Source: Akebia trifoliata (Eukaryota > Streptophyta > Magnoliopsida > Ranunculales > Lardizabalaceae). From it: 64,000 nt of DNA. Under the pieces are notes generated by a model, which saw nothing but the letters and a program-made list of their open reading frames with translations, made no database searches and was not told where the DNA came from. The DNA lies in the NCBI GenBank assembly GCA_017979445.1, contig JADQWC010000023.1, positions 1 to 64,000 on the forward strand. Direction: 5' to 3'. Below are positions 44,500 through 57,000 of the stretch, one piece after another (the stretch's first letter is position 1; every line of letters starts with the position of its first letter). The translations under genes were made by a program, and so were the position numbers.

Positions 44500-47493
44500 T
44501 GTAAAACCCCAAGTATTCAATTCGTATCTCGAGAAAAAAATAAAATTTTGAGAAGATCTTGAAAATAGGACTTAAGGGTAAAACTTTAGGATGTTTCTAA
44601 TCATTTTTAATAAAATTCGATCTCACCATTAGATTCAAAATGATTGAAAAACATACTTTAGCCTATAAGAACTCTCAAATGCGAGTCCAAACATAAAAGT
44701 TGTAAAATGCTCGATTATCGAGTCGGACTAGGTTAAAATAGTAACTTTTTGTTAGAGTAAGAATTATTAAGATTTGATTATATCATTGGGTTCGTAACGA
44801 AAAATTATTAAATATGGACTATTTATTTATCATTTTTGGAGCACATAAAGTCAAATTATTGTCAAAAACGAAAATGACGTCAATTTTAGAGGTCACCTTA
44901 GACAAAAAATGTAAATTTTTGTTAGAGATAGAATTTGTATAAATTGATCATACCATTAGATCCGGAATGAAAAATTAGATAAAATAAAGTATTTATTTAT
45001 CTGATTTGGAATCCAGATGATCAAGTTATCATCGATCAAAACAATAGGCAAAATATCGATTTTGTCTCAAAGTTATATAAATAATTTTTAAAATTTTTTT
45101 TTATCATTGTCTTCCCCAACCCATCCAAAAAAACTAGCCAACGATTTTTTTTTTAAATAATTTTTTTTCTCAACATTCCAACTCAGATTCGTGGTGAACC
45201 GCTCGTCGTCGACGATCGACGCAGAAGAGAGAAACGTCCGCAGCCTCGTTCACTACAAAACCCACCCAACCTTTTTTCGTTTCACTTTCTTTTTTACCCC
45301 GTATCGTCAAAAATCAGCTGTATATATATGGGGATTTCAAAACTTCAACCTCGGATTTTACCTGTTTCGGGGTCAAACCGTCCTCCGTCTCACAAGGAAG
45401 AAAAGACGACAGCATCGAGATCTTCAAAATCACCGGGTCAGATTCAAAAATCAGCCACTTTGAAGTCTGATCTATCTTGATTTTCATGCCATTTAGATCA
45501 ATTTTCGTGTCGTTCGTCTCGATTTTCATGCACGCATGACAATTCCGTCACCTAAATATCGTAAGGAACTTTCAATTTCTATTAGTAATCGTAGATTGTG
45601 AAAATTACATTTAAGATTTTATTAAAAATTTGTGGTAAGTTTCTAAAAATATAGAATTTAATTGATTATTTCAAATTCACGTCAGAATTTACATGTTTGA
45701 TATGTTTAACTGTATTTTATAATAAAATATACGTGGGTAGGATATCTCACTGGGTTATTTCCGTTAGTTAGGTTCTGCGCACCGCTCGAACCCTGTTTTG
45801 ATCTAAGTTTTGGTACTTTTTCAATGTTATTGAAAAAAAATGAATTTCATAGTTGGAAAAAATGATTTAATATTCAATGAACTCAAATTGAATTGATGAA
45901 TATCAGAAAATGGATATTTTGTTTGAAAGATTGAAAACGGTAAAATTCGAAAATGAGAAAAATGGTATAAAATGATAAAATGTCAAAGTCACACCCGAGG
46001 GGTAATGTTTGTATTTTACATTGTTGTGTTATGTGTAGGTTGGTAAACGGATATCCAGGGATAATGTTACTGGTTGCATGTTTATTTACTTTCTGTTAGT
46101 GCGAGACGCTGTTTACTTTTCCGTTCTGTTATTTATTTTAAGCCAGATGGCCATACTTGCATGGTAGGAAACTGGATATCCATTCTCAATCTTGTATTGT
46201 TAATTTCTCTTTTGTTTTCAAATGAAAATAATATATATATATATGTAGCTATTTTGTGAGCTGTTAAAGAGTCTGTGAATGCTTGAAGAGATAGTGCGTC
46301 ATATCATCCGGAGTAATGTACTATCTTGGGATGTACAGTAAGGACCACCAAGCTCATACGTGGTATAGGACGCGTATGAAAGTGGAGTCACAATTGGAAT
46401 CTGGGTTATTCTTCTCTATCTTTACCAGTGAACTTGTAATGTAAAGGTGGTCGTATACGAATGATTTGTATATTTGGGAATCACATGCATGCGTGATAGG
46501 CATAAATGAAGATGATTAGTCAGTGATCACTAACAATCTATAGTAGTCGAACGTTCTGACACATCGAAAAGAGACCTATTGCTTATGGTCACGTCAAACG
46601 ACCAGCCTGAACCGGATAAATGGTCTCACAAGTGTAGTAAACAACGACCAGCCACAAAATCAGGAACTACTATTTTATTATGAAACATCATGTCGTAATT
46701 TGGAGAGATCCAGTTGTGAATCTCAACTCTCTAATTTCACTACTCCACCATTATGTATTATGTATTTGTTGCCTTATTTTGATATATATAAAATGAAATG
46801 CACGTTTAATATTTTCATTTGATCAATTAGATTTGTATAAAAAAAGAATGTATTATAGTGAGTACTGCTGATCGATATAATGTGAGTTTTAAAATGTTTA
46901 GTTGCTCATCCCTAGCTATATGTATTAGTTAATCGTAGTTTCTTCTGTAAAACTTTGCATATTTTAAATGATTCAGTATGTTTATTCGTTCATGTTAGGA
47001 GAGATTTTTGACAGAAATTGTTTGATTCCCTACTAGGTACATTGTTACTCACCATTTCCTTCTTTATTTTTTAGTTTCAAATTCAGAACTTGGCGAGGCA
47101 GGTATAGAGCACGAGTGAAGATCATCTGATGGGTCAGATGACAGCCAGAGTTCGTCACCTGGTAAATATTAGGGTTACACCCCCTAGTGGTGTCAATTTG
47201 TCCATGAATATTATAGATGTTGTTCTGAGCGTTACGACTTTTGTTAGAGTGAGAAATTTTTGTATATAAGCTTCCGCACTTTGATCTATCGTACGTTATT
47301 AGATGTATATAAGGCTTCCGCTAGCATTCTATTTTATATGTATATATGTAGGATTGTATGTCATTTATCAAGTGCAGATTGAACGCCTTGGAATACTAAC
47401 ATAAACAGATGAGACCATGCTGAAATTTCGAGATGTCATCTAATACCTCGAGATTTGACATAGGGATTTGTGTTAGTGTTTGGCAGGGCGCCA
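44500..47493 (+). mobile_element. Chromovirus solo LTR (C2)
   Basis: 2994 bp, TGTAAAACCCC...GGCAGGGCGCCA, aligned throughout with C1 (22115-25134). It has no polypurine tract before it and no primer site after it, so it is a solo LTR. The adjacent 5-bp flanks (ttacc and catca) do not match, so the usual target duplication is missing. Confidence 0.85.
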
Positions 47494-48941
47494 CATCACT
47501 TCCCCCATCCCACTACCGATCCCATCACCATTTCTCTAAACATCATCTACTCATACATCAACTCATCACATTTTCTCTAAAAAAATCTATTTACTCACAT
47601 CAATCCATCACCCTCCCCTAACCTACCATCATCATTCCCTACAAACTCCTATCTCCCTCTAACCTACCATCATCATTCCTACAAACCCATACCTCCCCCT
47701 GACCTACCATTATCATTCTCTACAAATCCATCTGTACAACTTAAACCTATATCCCTCCTTTCAAATTAAACACTTATTCTCTCTTCATCAATTCATCTAA
47801 ACCCCTAATCTTCACATATCTTGTCACATGTCACAATTTCCCTTACCCTCCCAAAACCTAATCAACCACCCTCTTAAACACCACTATCTTACCTCACCCA
47901 ACACTCCACCCAAATGGATTGGGTAAGATCCAAACCATTTAGATCAAAACATTACCCATTTACCTTCATTACAAAACTACATTCCTCTCTACTCTAAATT
48001 TCATCCCCCCACCTTCAAAACCTATGTCATTCTCTACTCTCCCAATAATTCACCCCACTATATCCCTAAAGTAACCCCTAAACATCTATAAATACCCCTT
48101 CATCTTCCTATAAATGGGGACTAGTTCTCCCACCAAATCTTACAAAAAAAAAAAATCTACTCTCAACTCATCTCTATTCTCTACTCTCTTCTACTTCACT
48201 TTCAACCTTCTCACATTACTCTAAAATACATAGTCATATTTTACTAAGGACTCAAAGAAGAAGACATAAAAGAAGAAGAAGAAGAAAGAAAAGAAGAAAG
48301 ACATTAAGGCTTCAAGGTGGGACATACCTCCCTCTCTCTCCCCTTTCCATTTCCCCATTCTACTTTCCCTCTCACTTCTTTTTAATTCTTCTTTTAGAAA
48401 ATTTTAAGATGTGATGTTCTCACTCCTATCTCTGGTAGATCGGGGTTGTAACCACCTTCAAAAATAAAATCATTTTAAAACCCTCAAATGATTTTGTAGC
48501 AACCGGCATTCGGATTCTTCTCGACTTATGAGAATGGATCCGTAATCGAAGCCAAAACTTTTCAAAAATATGATTTCCAAGGCTAATGTCCATTAGGATC
48601 ATCTCTTTCAATGAGATGATCCTTATGAACTAAAGTCAGCAGTAAAGCCAGTAATAAATCCTTACTTAGGGTACAAGTTATCGACACGTGGCACTTTATA
48701 ATTATTCATAATTTTTTAATCAAAATGACTGTGTTGAATTGAGGTTACCACCACTTGGTAAGGAGAAAAGGGTGCCTAACACCTTCCATTTTCTCCAATC
48801 GAACCGCTTACTTTGATCTCAATGTTAGATTGGTATCTTATCCATCGAGAGTCACTAAACGCCAAAATGACAGCTTTTCTAAAAATGAACATCGGGTAGC
48901 CATTCACACCTTTTTCCAAATATGAATGGTGGTGACTCAAA
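47494..48941 (+). mobile_element. Element A 3' LTR, second part
   Basis: Continues the interrupted LTR with C/A-rich promoter sequence, a TATA-type 'ctataaatacccc' near 48087 and the 'gtgcctaacaccttccat' block. It breaks off near 'aatggtggtgactc', shortly before the expected LTR end. Confidence 0.75.
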
Positions 48942-50372
48942 AATTAATTTTAAAATATACATTAACCAATCCCAAATAACCTAAAAGCTTTCCAAAAACT
49001 TAATACCAACACACCAAAGCCCAAACCCATTTAAATCCACAAATCAATACCCACACTATATCAACCAATCAAATTTTGATTATCAAATGGATACTTGTCC
49101 ATACCACAACTCACCTCCCAAAAATCATCATACCCAACTAACCCTCCACTTTTCTCTAACACAACTACCAACTCACACCCCTACACTCCATGTTATAAAC
49201 CTAATCTATCACCTTTTTTCTAACATAACTACCAACTCACATCACAACCCACACCTCCCTTCATCATTTACCCTCAACTTATTCTCACAAACCATCCCCA
49301 CACCCCTTCCCTTCAATCAACTCACTCAAACGCTCCATCTCTATACCTTTTTTACACTTGTCACAATCTCATTCATCCTTCCAAAAATCTAAACACCTAA
49401 CTCCTTACACAACTCATTATTTTTTAACTTTTCACCCTATTTTGCCCTTAAAAGTAACCCCCCATCCCTATAAATACCCCCCATCACCTTCTAAATGGGT
49501 TCCAAGTCTAAGTCTAAAAAATAAAAAAATTAAATTTTCAACTTTCTACTCATCTTTTCTCTACTCCCTTCACTTCATCTACTCTAAAAAAATCACACTA
49601 TCATAACTCACTAAGGACTCAAAGAAAAAGAATAAAGAAAGAAGAGAAGAAGAAGACATTAAGACTTCAAGGTAGGGTTGAGGATAACATATTTTCTTTC
49701 TCTCTTCCCTCTCCATATCCATCTTCTACTTTCCCTCTCACTTTTTTAATTTTTCTTTTTAGAAAAATCCTTGAGATATTATGCTCCCCTCCCCTATTTT
49801 CAATAAGTCGAACTTTGATTTCGGTTGAAAGTATAGGGGTTGTAACCACCTTTAAAATAAAACCGTTTTAATCCTTCAACCTATTTTTAGACAATTGGTA
49901 TTTGGATCCTTTTCAACCCATGAGAATAGACCCATAATCATTAGCCAATACTTTTCACAAACATATGTAGTTCCCAAGGTTAAATTATTATAAGGATCAT
50001 CTCCTTCAATAAGATGATCATATAATTCGAGCCGAAAGCAAACCCCTTCTTAGGGTACAAGTCGTCAAACACGTGACACTTTTATTTTATTTTCATTTTC
50101 ATTAAAAAATGACCGAGTTATTTTGAGTTTACCACCACTTGGTGGAGAGAAAGGGGTGCCTAACACCTTCATTTTTCTCTAATCGAGTTGTTTATCCTGA
50201 TCTTAGGTTGATTGGTATCTTATCCATATGAGAGTCACTAAAATGTCAAAAATGACACTTTTTCTAAAAAATATATATTAGGTGACCATTCACACTCTTT
50301 TATAAAAATGAATGGCGGCGATTGCAAACCTTCGTAGAAGTGATATTCGAAATTAAGAATCACGCATCTACA
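48942..50372 (+). mobile_element. Second A-family LTR, 5'-truncated
   Basis: Starts inside the LTR ('aatcccaaataacctaaaa') and repeats its remaining order, with 'ccctataaatacccccc' near 49468, down to 'cacgcatctaca' at 50372. Two LTR copies in tandem, the second lacking its start, suggest unequal recombination or a second insertion. Confidence 0.75.
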
Positions 50373-50947
50373 TTGTCCTTCTAGTAAGACTAGGGAGATT
50401 TTTAATTTGACCTACCCTACTGTTGGGTAGCGCCCGCACGTTGATCTGCGCATGGTACCACTCAATTGGCTTGGACACGTGTACGGTCTAGATAATTGTA
50501 CAGTTATTTCTCTCTACAATACCAAATGAGAGATTTTATTAGCACACTTTTTTTTTCCTTTTAACATCCCCATTATTTTGAAATTAGAGACATTTCCCAA
50601 AACGTGCACAATTTATGTCAAAATTCCAATTTTGGTACATTGTTCATTTTAATTCTTAACATCTGTTTTCAAAGTGAATTCATCACTTTTATAATCAACG
50701 AATTCGTTGATAAAGTACCAGTGAAATTGTTGACATGGCAAAATTGTTGATATTTTATTAATGAATTCGTAGATTGTAAAAATGATGATTCACTAGAAAA
50801 ACATGTTTTGGGAATTAAAATGAATAGTGTATGAGACTAAGAATTTCTTCATATCCCAGTCAAGAAGGGGAGATTCACCCTTGAAATTGGTGAAATGAGA
50901 TGAGTGTGTTATTAGTAAAATGTTAAAGTGTTGAAATAAAAGTTCTG
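50373..50947. other. Upstream region of HAT1/HAG2
   Basis: Unique-looking AT-rich intergenic DNA between the retroelement nest and the gene. A short inverted motif around 'gaattcgttgat' and 'atgaattcgtagat' lies near 50700-50770. No ORF of note. Confidence 0.45.
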
Positions 50948-50955
50948 TATAAAAA
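50948..50955 (+). promoter_or_regulatory. Candidate TATA box of HAT1/HAG2
   Basis: TATAAAAA, 109 bp before the start codon, followed by a CT-rich leader typical of plant 5' UTRs. Confidence 0.5.
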
Positions 50956-50990
50956 GTATAGACGAGAAAGTGAGAAACCCATCTTTGGTA

Positions 50991-50998
50991 TTTCCCGC
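50991..50998 (+). promoter_or_regulatory. E2F-type site 1 of HAT1/HAG2
   Basis: TTTCCCGC, an exact E2F consensus core, about 40 bp downstream of the TATA box. E2F factors drive S-phase genes, which suits an enzyme that acetylates newly made histones. Confidence 0.5.
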
Positions 50999-51028
50999 CT
51001 TTCCCTCTCTCTTCTCTCTCATTTGTTG

Positions 51029-51036
51029 TTTCCCGC
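51029..51036 (+). promoter_or_regulatory. E2F-type site 2 of HAT1/HAG2
   Basis: A second exact TTTCCCGC, 38 bp after the first and 27 bp before the ATG. The spacing, about three and a half helical turns, and the repetition make chance less likely. Confidence 0.5.
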
Positions 51037-51063
51037 TCTGAAAACCAACCCTAATTAGCTCAA

Positions 51064-54000
51064 ATGGGTCTGAAACAAGCTGCAACTGATCCAACTACAG
51101 ACGCTAAGAAACGAAGGCGGGTCGGATTCTCTAATATTGGTGAGTATATTCGGATTTAAAACTTCACAAGATCTCTTTCCTGCATGTATTTCCATCAGAA
51201 ACTCTCGATTTTAGTGTATTTTTTTTTTTTTTTTACAGATGTTGGAGTTGAGGCGAACGATTGCATCAAAATTTTTCTGGGTATAATGGGTTTCTTCATC
51301 TTCAATTGAATCTTATGTATTTTTTTTTTTTCACAAATTCATTTGTTTATTTTGAGTAATTTTGTGAAACCCTTAGTTTTTGTTTTTTCACTCTATTTGA
51401 AATATTACCAGTTTTTGATATTATCATTTTTTCCCTCTAGAAGTGGGTAGTCTTTGGGCAGTTTGTTCTTCTTCAGTTGACCCAGTGAGACACAGGCTTG
51501 TGGAGATACCATCTCAATGGTTCAAATAAAGTGAGGGGTCAATATGTTGAAGAATGGGTTCATATGATATGTTTGGTAACACTTCTGAAGTCTGGAAACT
51601 AGAGATCAGACTTCAGAAGTTTCATCCAACATCCCCCATTGCTGGTTCAAAACTTCTGAATTTCGGTTCTGAAGTCTGAAATTTGATACGAAACAAAAAG
51701 AAATAAAGCTTCTGAAGTCTGAATTTTAAAGGTGGGCCACCTCCATTTGAACTTCAGAAGTGTTATCACAAATACACGATTTAAGGTAAATAGGCAAACA
51801 AATTTTGTACTTCAACCAATAAAAAAAGTAAAAGTTTATTATGTGAATGATCCATAGGTATCCCATTGACCTTGAATAATAGGTTTGAGATTTATGTTTA
51901 TTGATATTTAAGTGATTGTTCTAGCTTGGTTTCTCAATCTTACCTTTCATTGAACTAGTTAGTTTGAAGATCTCCACTTCCTGTTTTTGATCGAATCAAC
52001 GTATATCAAAGATTTAGGGCATTCAGGTTACATTTGAAATAGCAAAGAAGGGGGTACTAAAGAAGAAAATAATTTCTTAAAATATCAACTATTTGTAAAT
52101 CATGGTATGAATCCTAGCTGTTTATTTGTATGGTATGAATGATTGAGATATCTTTTGACACAAGCCACATGTCACTTTGGGGCTAGATACACAGAATTTT
52201 GATGAGTAAAGGTTGTCCACTTTCAGATGGATTAACATGTAGTAATAAAAATGGGGAAATTTGTTCATTTGGGTTATGCATTAGTCAAATAGATGATTAA
52301 GGTCAAAGGGGTATATCACTAAATCGCTCTTAATTTTTCTTACTGAGGTTCATTTGTTATGAAAAACTATTGTGTAGTTAATAACAAAGAGGAAGTGGGT
52401 GCTGGAGATAGCTTTCATATTGATCCAGTTGATTTGAATCAATTTTTCGACGAAGATGGACGAATATATGGACACAAAGAATTAAAGGTTTGCTTCGCAT
52501 TCATATCAATTTTAATTCTTCTCATAGATGTCATGCGGTGTCCATAACCCATATGATTTCATTGCTTTGTTTTGATTTGAATAGGGAAGCCGAGGATTAG
52601 TGAAGTCTATAAATTGAGATGGAGTAGTTATTTTTGATAGAATGAATTAAAAGTTATTTTTAAGATTTTGAAACCTTGTGAGTGAAGGGAGATTCTTCAT
52701 TCCATTGAAGTGATTCCTCTCACATGTTGGTATGATTTATGCCAATTGGCCCTGTGTTTGTGCACCAAGATGATATCTTAATTCAATAATTCAAAGATTA
52801 CACACAAGCTTTATCTCATTTTGATTCCATTTAAGTCTATGTTAGAAAATTTCATGTTATAAGTGGTATTGGAAAACTTACTCATATTTGTTTTTGTATT
52901 ATCTTAAACCTCAACTTTTCAATTTAGGGCTACAGGGTCCGGTTCTGGTTGACCTAATTGGTACTAAAGTTGAGTTCATGTTAGATTCTGGTTTGTGTTG
53001 GTTTAACATCAACCCATGTTGAGCCAAACCTTTCCATCTTTAAGTTATTATCTACATATTGTGAATTGGATAATGTTTTATCAGTGCTTATGTAGGTCAG
53101 ACACTTCTGTTTTTAGCTGTATTGTCTCGCTTGATGAGGGTTCACATTTCGTTATATATGGTTGTCTTTTTTTTTTTTTTTCTTTTATAAATAATTTTCT
53201 GAAAGAATGATTCAACAATACTTCTTTATTAAGTTGTTAAACAAAAATATAGTTGTTGTTGGCATTCTCACTATAAATCTACTTATATTTATTATGTTAT
53301 GGAATAGTTCTATTATTGTTTAAAGTTTGAAAAACCTTCTGATTATGTTACATAGTTCAGTGCAGTTTTCTTAAAATCCTTTAACACATTTGATGCAGAT
53401 TAACATTTGGTTGAGTAGCGTATCGTTTCATGCTTACGCTGATATTTCATTCCAGAGCACATCTGATGTACGTATTGCCTGCTTATTATTATTTATTTGT
53501 TTTCCCCTGTTTTGGATATGACAATGATGGTTAGTAAGTACATAGCTTTAATACTGTGTATATTTGATTTCTAGAAAATACCTTGGACGGATGGATCCGT
53601 TTACAGCCAAGTAGGCTTTACACTAATCCTGATTAGCAATGCATAAAAAATAAAATGATAGAAAAACTTGGTTGGCTCACTTGCCTTAGGTCAACTCCCT
53701 TCCCCCCCCCCCCCCCCCCCCCGGGCCACCACACACACATTCCCATCTCCAAATTTAAGTTGGTTATTGGGATTCCTTAGGTAGTTAACTAATTTCTACT
53801 ATCGACAAATTTGAATAGGTTTTGTTTCTTGAATTTCTTAGCCTTTTATCTTATGGCAATGCTCTAACATTAGCTATTATTTCATTGTTGTAAGGGTGGA
53901 AAGGGGATCACAGATCTGAAGCATGCTCTTCAGGTACCCCGTTAATCACCCATGTTAAGCTATTATTTGGTTTCATCTTTGCATTCATATTGAGCATTAT

Positions 54001-57000
54001 ATTGTTACGACAGAAAATATTTGGTGAATCTCTGATTGAGGAAAAGGATGATTTTCTTCAAACTTTCTCCACAGACAGGCATATCAAGTTTGTTCCATTA
54101 CTTACCTTCATCATCAATGATTTAAACTTACCTTTGTTTGTGTATGCTCATGTTTAAATCTCTTTTAGTCAATATTTTGTTATTCATTTGATTCAATGGT
54201 CTCAGAAATGTCATTTCAAATGGAGAGGTTGTGCATTGTGAAGCCACCAAGGGACACAATAGCATATCCAATAATCAGCTGGAATCAGAGGCTTTTACAG
54301 TGGAGGTGTATTTCATATTTCCTTCTTTCTTTTACATGCATTATAATTTAGTTGTGGCAACAGATGCCAAAGGAACTGGACTCTTGACTAGCGATATAAA
54401 CTTAGATTGTAAAATAGAGGCCAAAATGGATGCTGTATGTTAGCTCATGGATATGTCTACACAATTTTTATTACCTGAATATTGAATATTTAGTATCTTG
54501 ATTGTAGACTGCATTGGGTCTCTTTTGGAAATTCTGAAATCTCTAGTTTAAAGGCATGTGAGACTTATCTAAAATATTTGAGGTATTTACAGTGTTTCTA
54601 AAGGCCTGTGAGACTTACGTCTTGAGACGCGCCTTAAGGTGAAGTTCATTAAAAATGCTTTGAGGCCCAAGGAAGAAAGTAAAATATAGTTGAGGTGAAG
54701 TGTCTAAAAGGCGTATGTCTTTCAATCGAGGCATATGCCTCATGTTAATTTATTTGTTTTGTCATTTAAAAAATAGATTATTAATTGTATTTTCCATTTA
54801 CCTCCCATCTCTATTCTCTTTCTTCTTATTCTTATCATCATCTTCTAATTCCTTTTGTTATTGGCATGCAACATAGTTGCAGCATTTATGAAGTTGCAAG
54901 TTGGATTAGTTGGTAAATTCTATGGGTTTTGACACTATAGACCTAGGATCGATTCCCGTCCTCACTGAGTTATTGATTTTATTAAAATCTCGCTTATCCA
55001 GTGGCAACACAAAAAATTGAACCTAAAAGAAACATAATTGGTGCACTTAAAAATAAATTCGAATATAAAATAATAATGGATCAAAGAAATTTTTTGAAGT
55101 GTTTCGATTCCCGTCCTCACTGAGTTATTGATTTTATTAAAATCTCGCTTATCCAGTGGCAACACAAAAAATTTAACCTAAAAGAAACATAATTGGTGCA
55201 CTTAAAAATAAATTCGAATGTAAAATAATAATGGATCAAAGAAATTTTTTGAAGTGTTTTGGGCCATGCATAATTTTATTTAGTATTTTGTATTATGCAG
55301 CGAAATTTATTGAAAAATAATATTTTGTTATATTTTATAATAAATATAAAAATAATTCAGTGTAGAAACTTTCAAAATTAAAATATATTATTTAACATTA
55401 TTCATGTTTGGGATTAAGACTTATAATTCAATTATGAAGATTTGAAACTTAAAATTTGGAAATACATACTTAAATTTTCTTTTGGAAATATGTGGTTGCT
55501 ATTCTATTATTATTATTATTATTATTTCAATTTCAATATTAATTATTTATATATGATATTATTTATTTAAAAATTTCATGCATGTGAGGCTTACATCTTA
55601 TGCCTTGAAATGCTAGCCAATCTCATACCTTGCTTCACTTAATGTTTGAAAGCATTACTACAACCAAATCATGTGACACTTTCCATTTAACCTATGGCTA
55701 TATCTTATTTGAAAGCATGCTTCTGCAAGTGTTTTTAAATTGATCGAAATCTTTTTTGGACTTCCCCTTGACCTCTCAAAGCTAAGGGTGCAACTTGGGT
55801 GGTTGGGGGAAAACCTAACTCGAGCCTTGATCTACTCAAGCAAACTTAGGTTGTCAATGGTCCTGGTTGGTCCATAATCAGCCCGATCCTAACTGGACCT
55901 CAAAATCCTAAACCTAACTTTTCCCTTCTAATGGTTGATATTAGGTTTGGCCAAATAAAAATTTGCCTATGTCCAAGCTCGTATTGACTCACAAGTTTTC
56001 GAGCCTTTTTATGGTCTGGTTCACTAGGAATTTTTTCTATATATAATAAATATAACCATAATAGTATTATCTAAAAGATAAGGGGCAAAGGTTCCCCCTT
56101 CTCCTTATCTCAATTTTATCTCCTCACAAAGTAGGGGTTGAGATTTAATCTTGTCACGGATCTCGAGATTGTAAATCAAATATCCTTTCTCACGACTTTC
56201 CATCTCCTCTCTCTGATTGTGTTAGTAGTCTCACTGATGTAGGACATCTACAGCTCTAAATAGTTTTCTAATTCTATTAAATTTTTATTTCTAGTAGGAT
56301 TTCTATTTCTACGTCTAATAGAATTTCTATGTCATAGTTATGTTAAAAGTACAATTCCTTGTTAGTTTCTAATTGTTAAATTTGTTTTTATTATTTAAAC
56401 TATAATTAGAAGTGCTTAGAAATCTCTAATTTGAGTTCTAATAGGATTAAAAAGTTAATATTATGTTATAAATAGGTTAGGAATATTAATTTTTAGTGTT
56501 TTAGTAGGATTATAAGTTGTTGTGATGGAGTTATCTTATATAAGGAGCTTCAAATCCAAAAATCAATAATCAATCCAATTATCTTTTATCTTTTAATTAC
56601 TTTTTAGCTTCATGCTTCTTTTTCTTTCAAGTTAGTGCTTGTTTATCATTGAATCTACTAATTCAAATTGATTTTGGGTGTTTTATTGAATCTATTGATT
56701 CACGTGCTTCTGCTACGTCACTCACTTTTATCTCTTTTGTGTTCTAGGTCATCTTCAACCTCTATCTTTTTCAATTCCTTTTGTATGTCGTCTTTAACAT
56801 TTGATTTCTAGGTTTTAACCTAGATCGTGGTGGAAGAACATGTCTTTCCAAAACTCTTGAAGGAGAAGAACTGAATCTACGAGTGACTCGGGACTTGCCT
56901 TTGTTGTAACATTGGTTCCGATGTTGAGTGAAGACAACAAGTGTCTGAGGATTTAACTTTTAAGATCCATCTTTGTGCCACCTCGACATTCTAAAATGAG

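Noticed and set aside
12254..50372. Reading 12254-50372 as one intact nested retroelement
   Set aside because: The outer flanks (gttat and ttgtc) do not form a target duplication, and the gag-to-integrase interval of element A is missing, so at least one deletion or recombination has occurred. The shared family assignment is kept, but a single insertion is not claimed.
54890..54970. Functional tRNA gene
   Set aside because: A- and B-box-like motifs are present but no cloverleaf with a plausible acceptor stem or anticodon arm can be drawn; a SINE head is a better fit.
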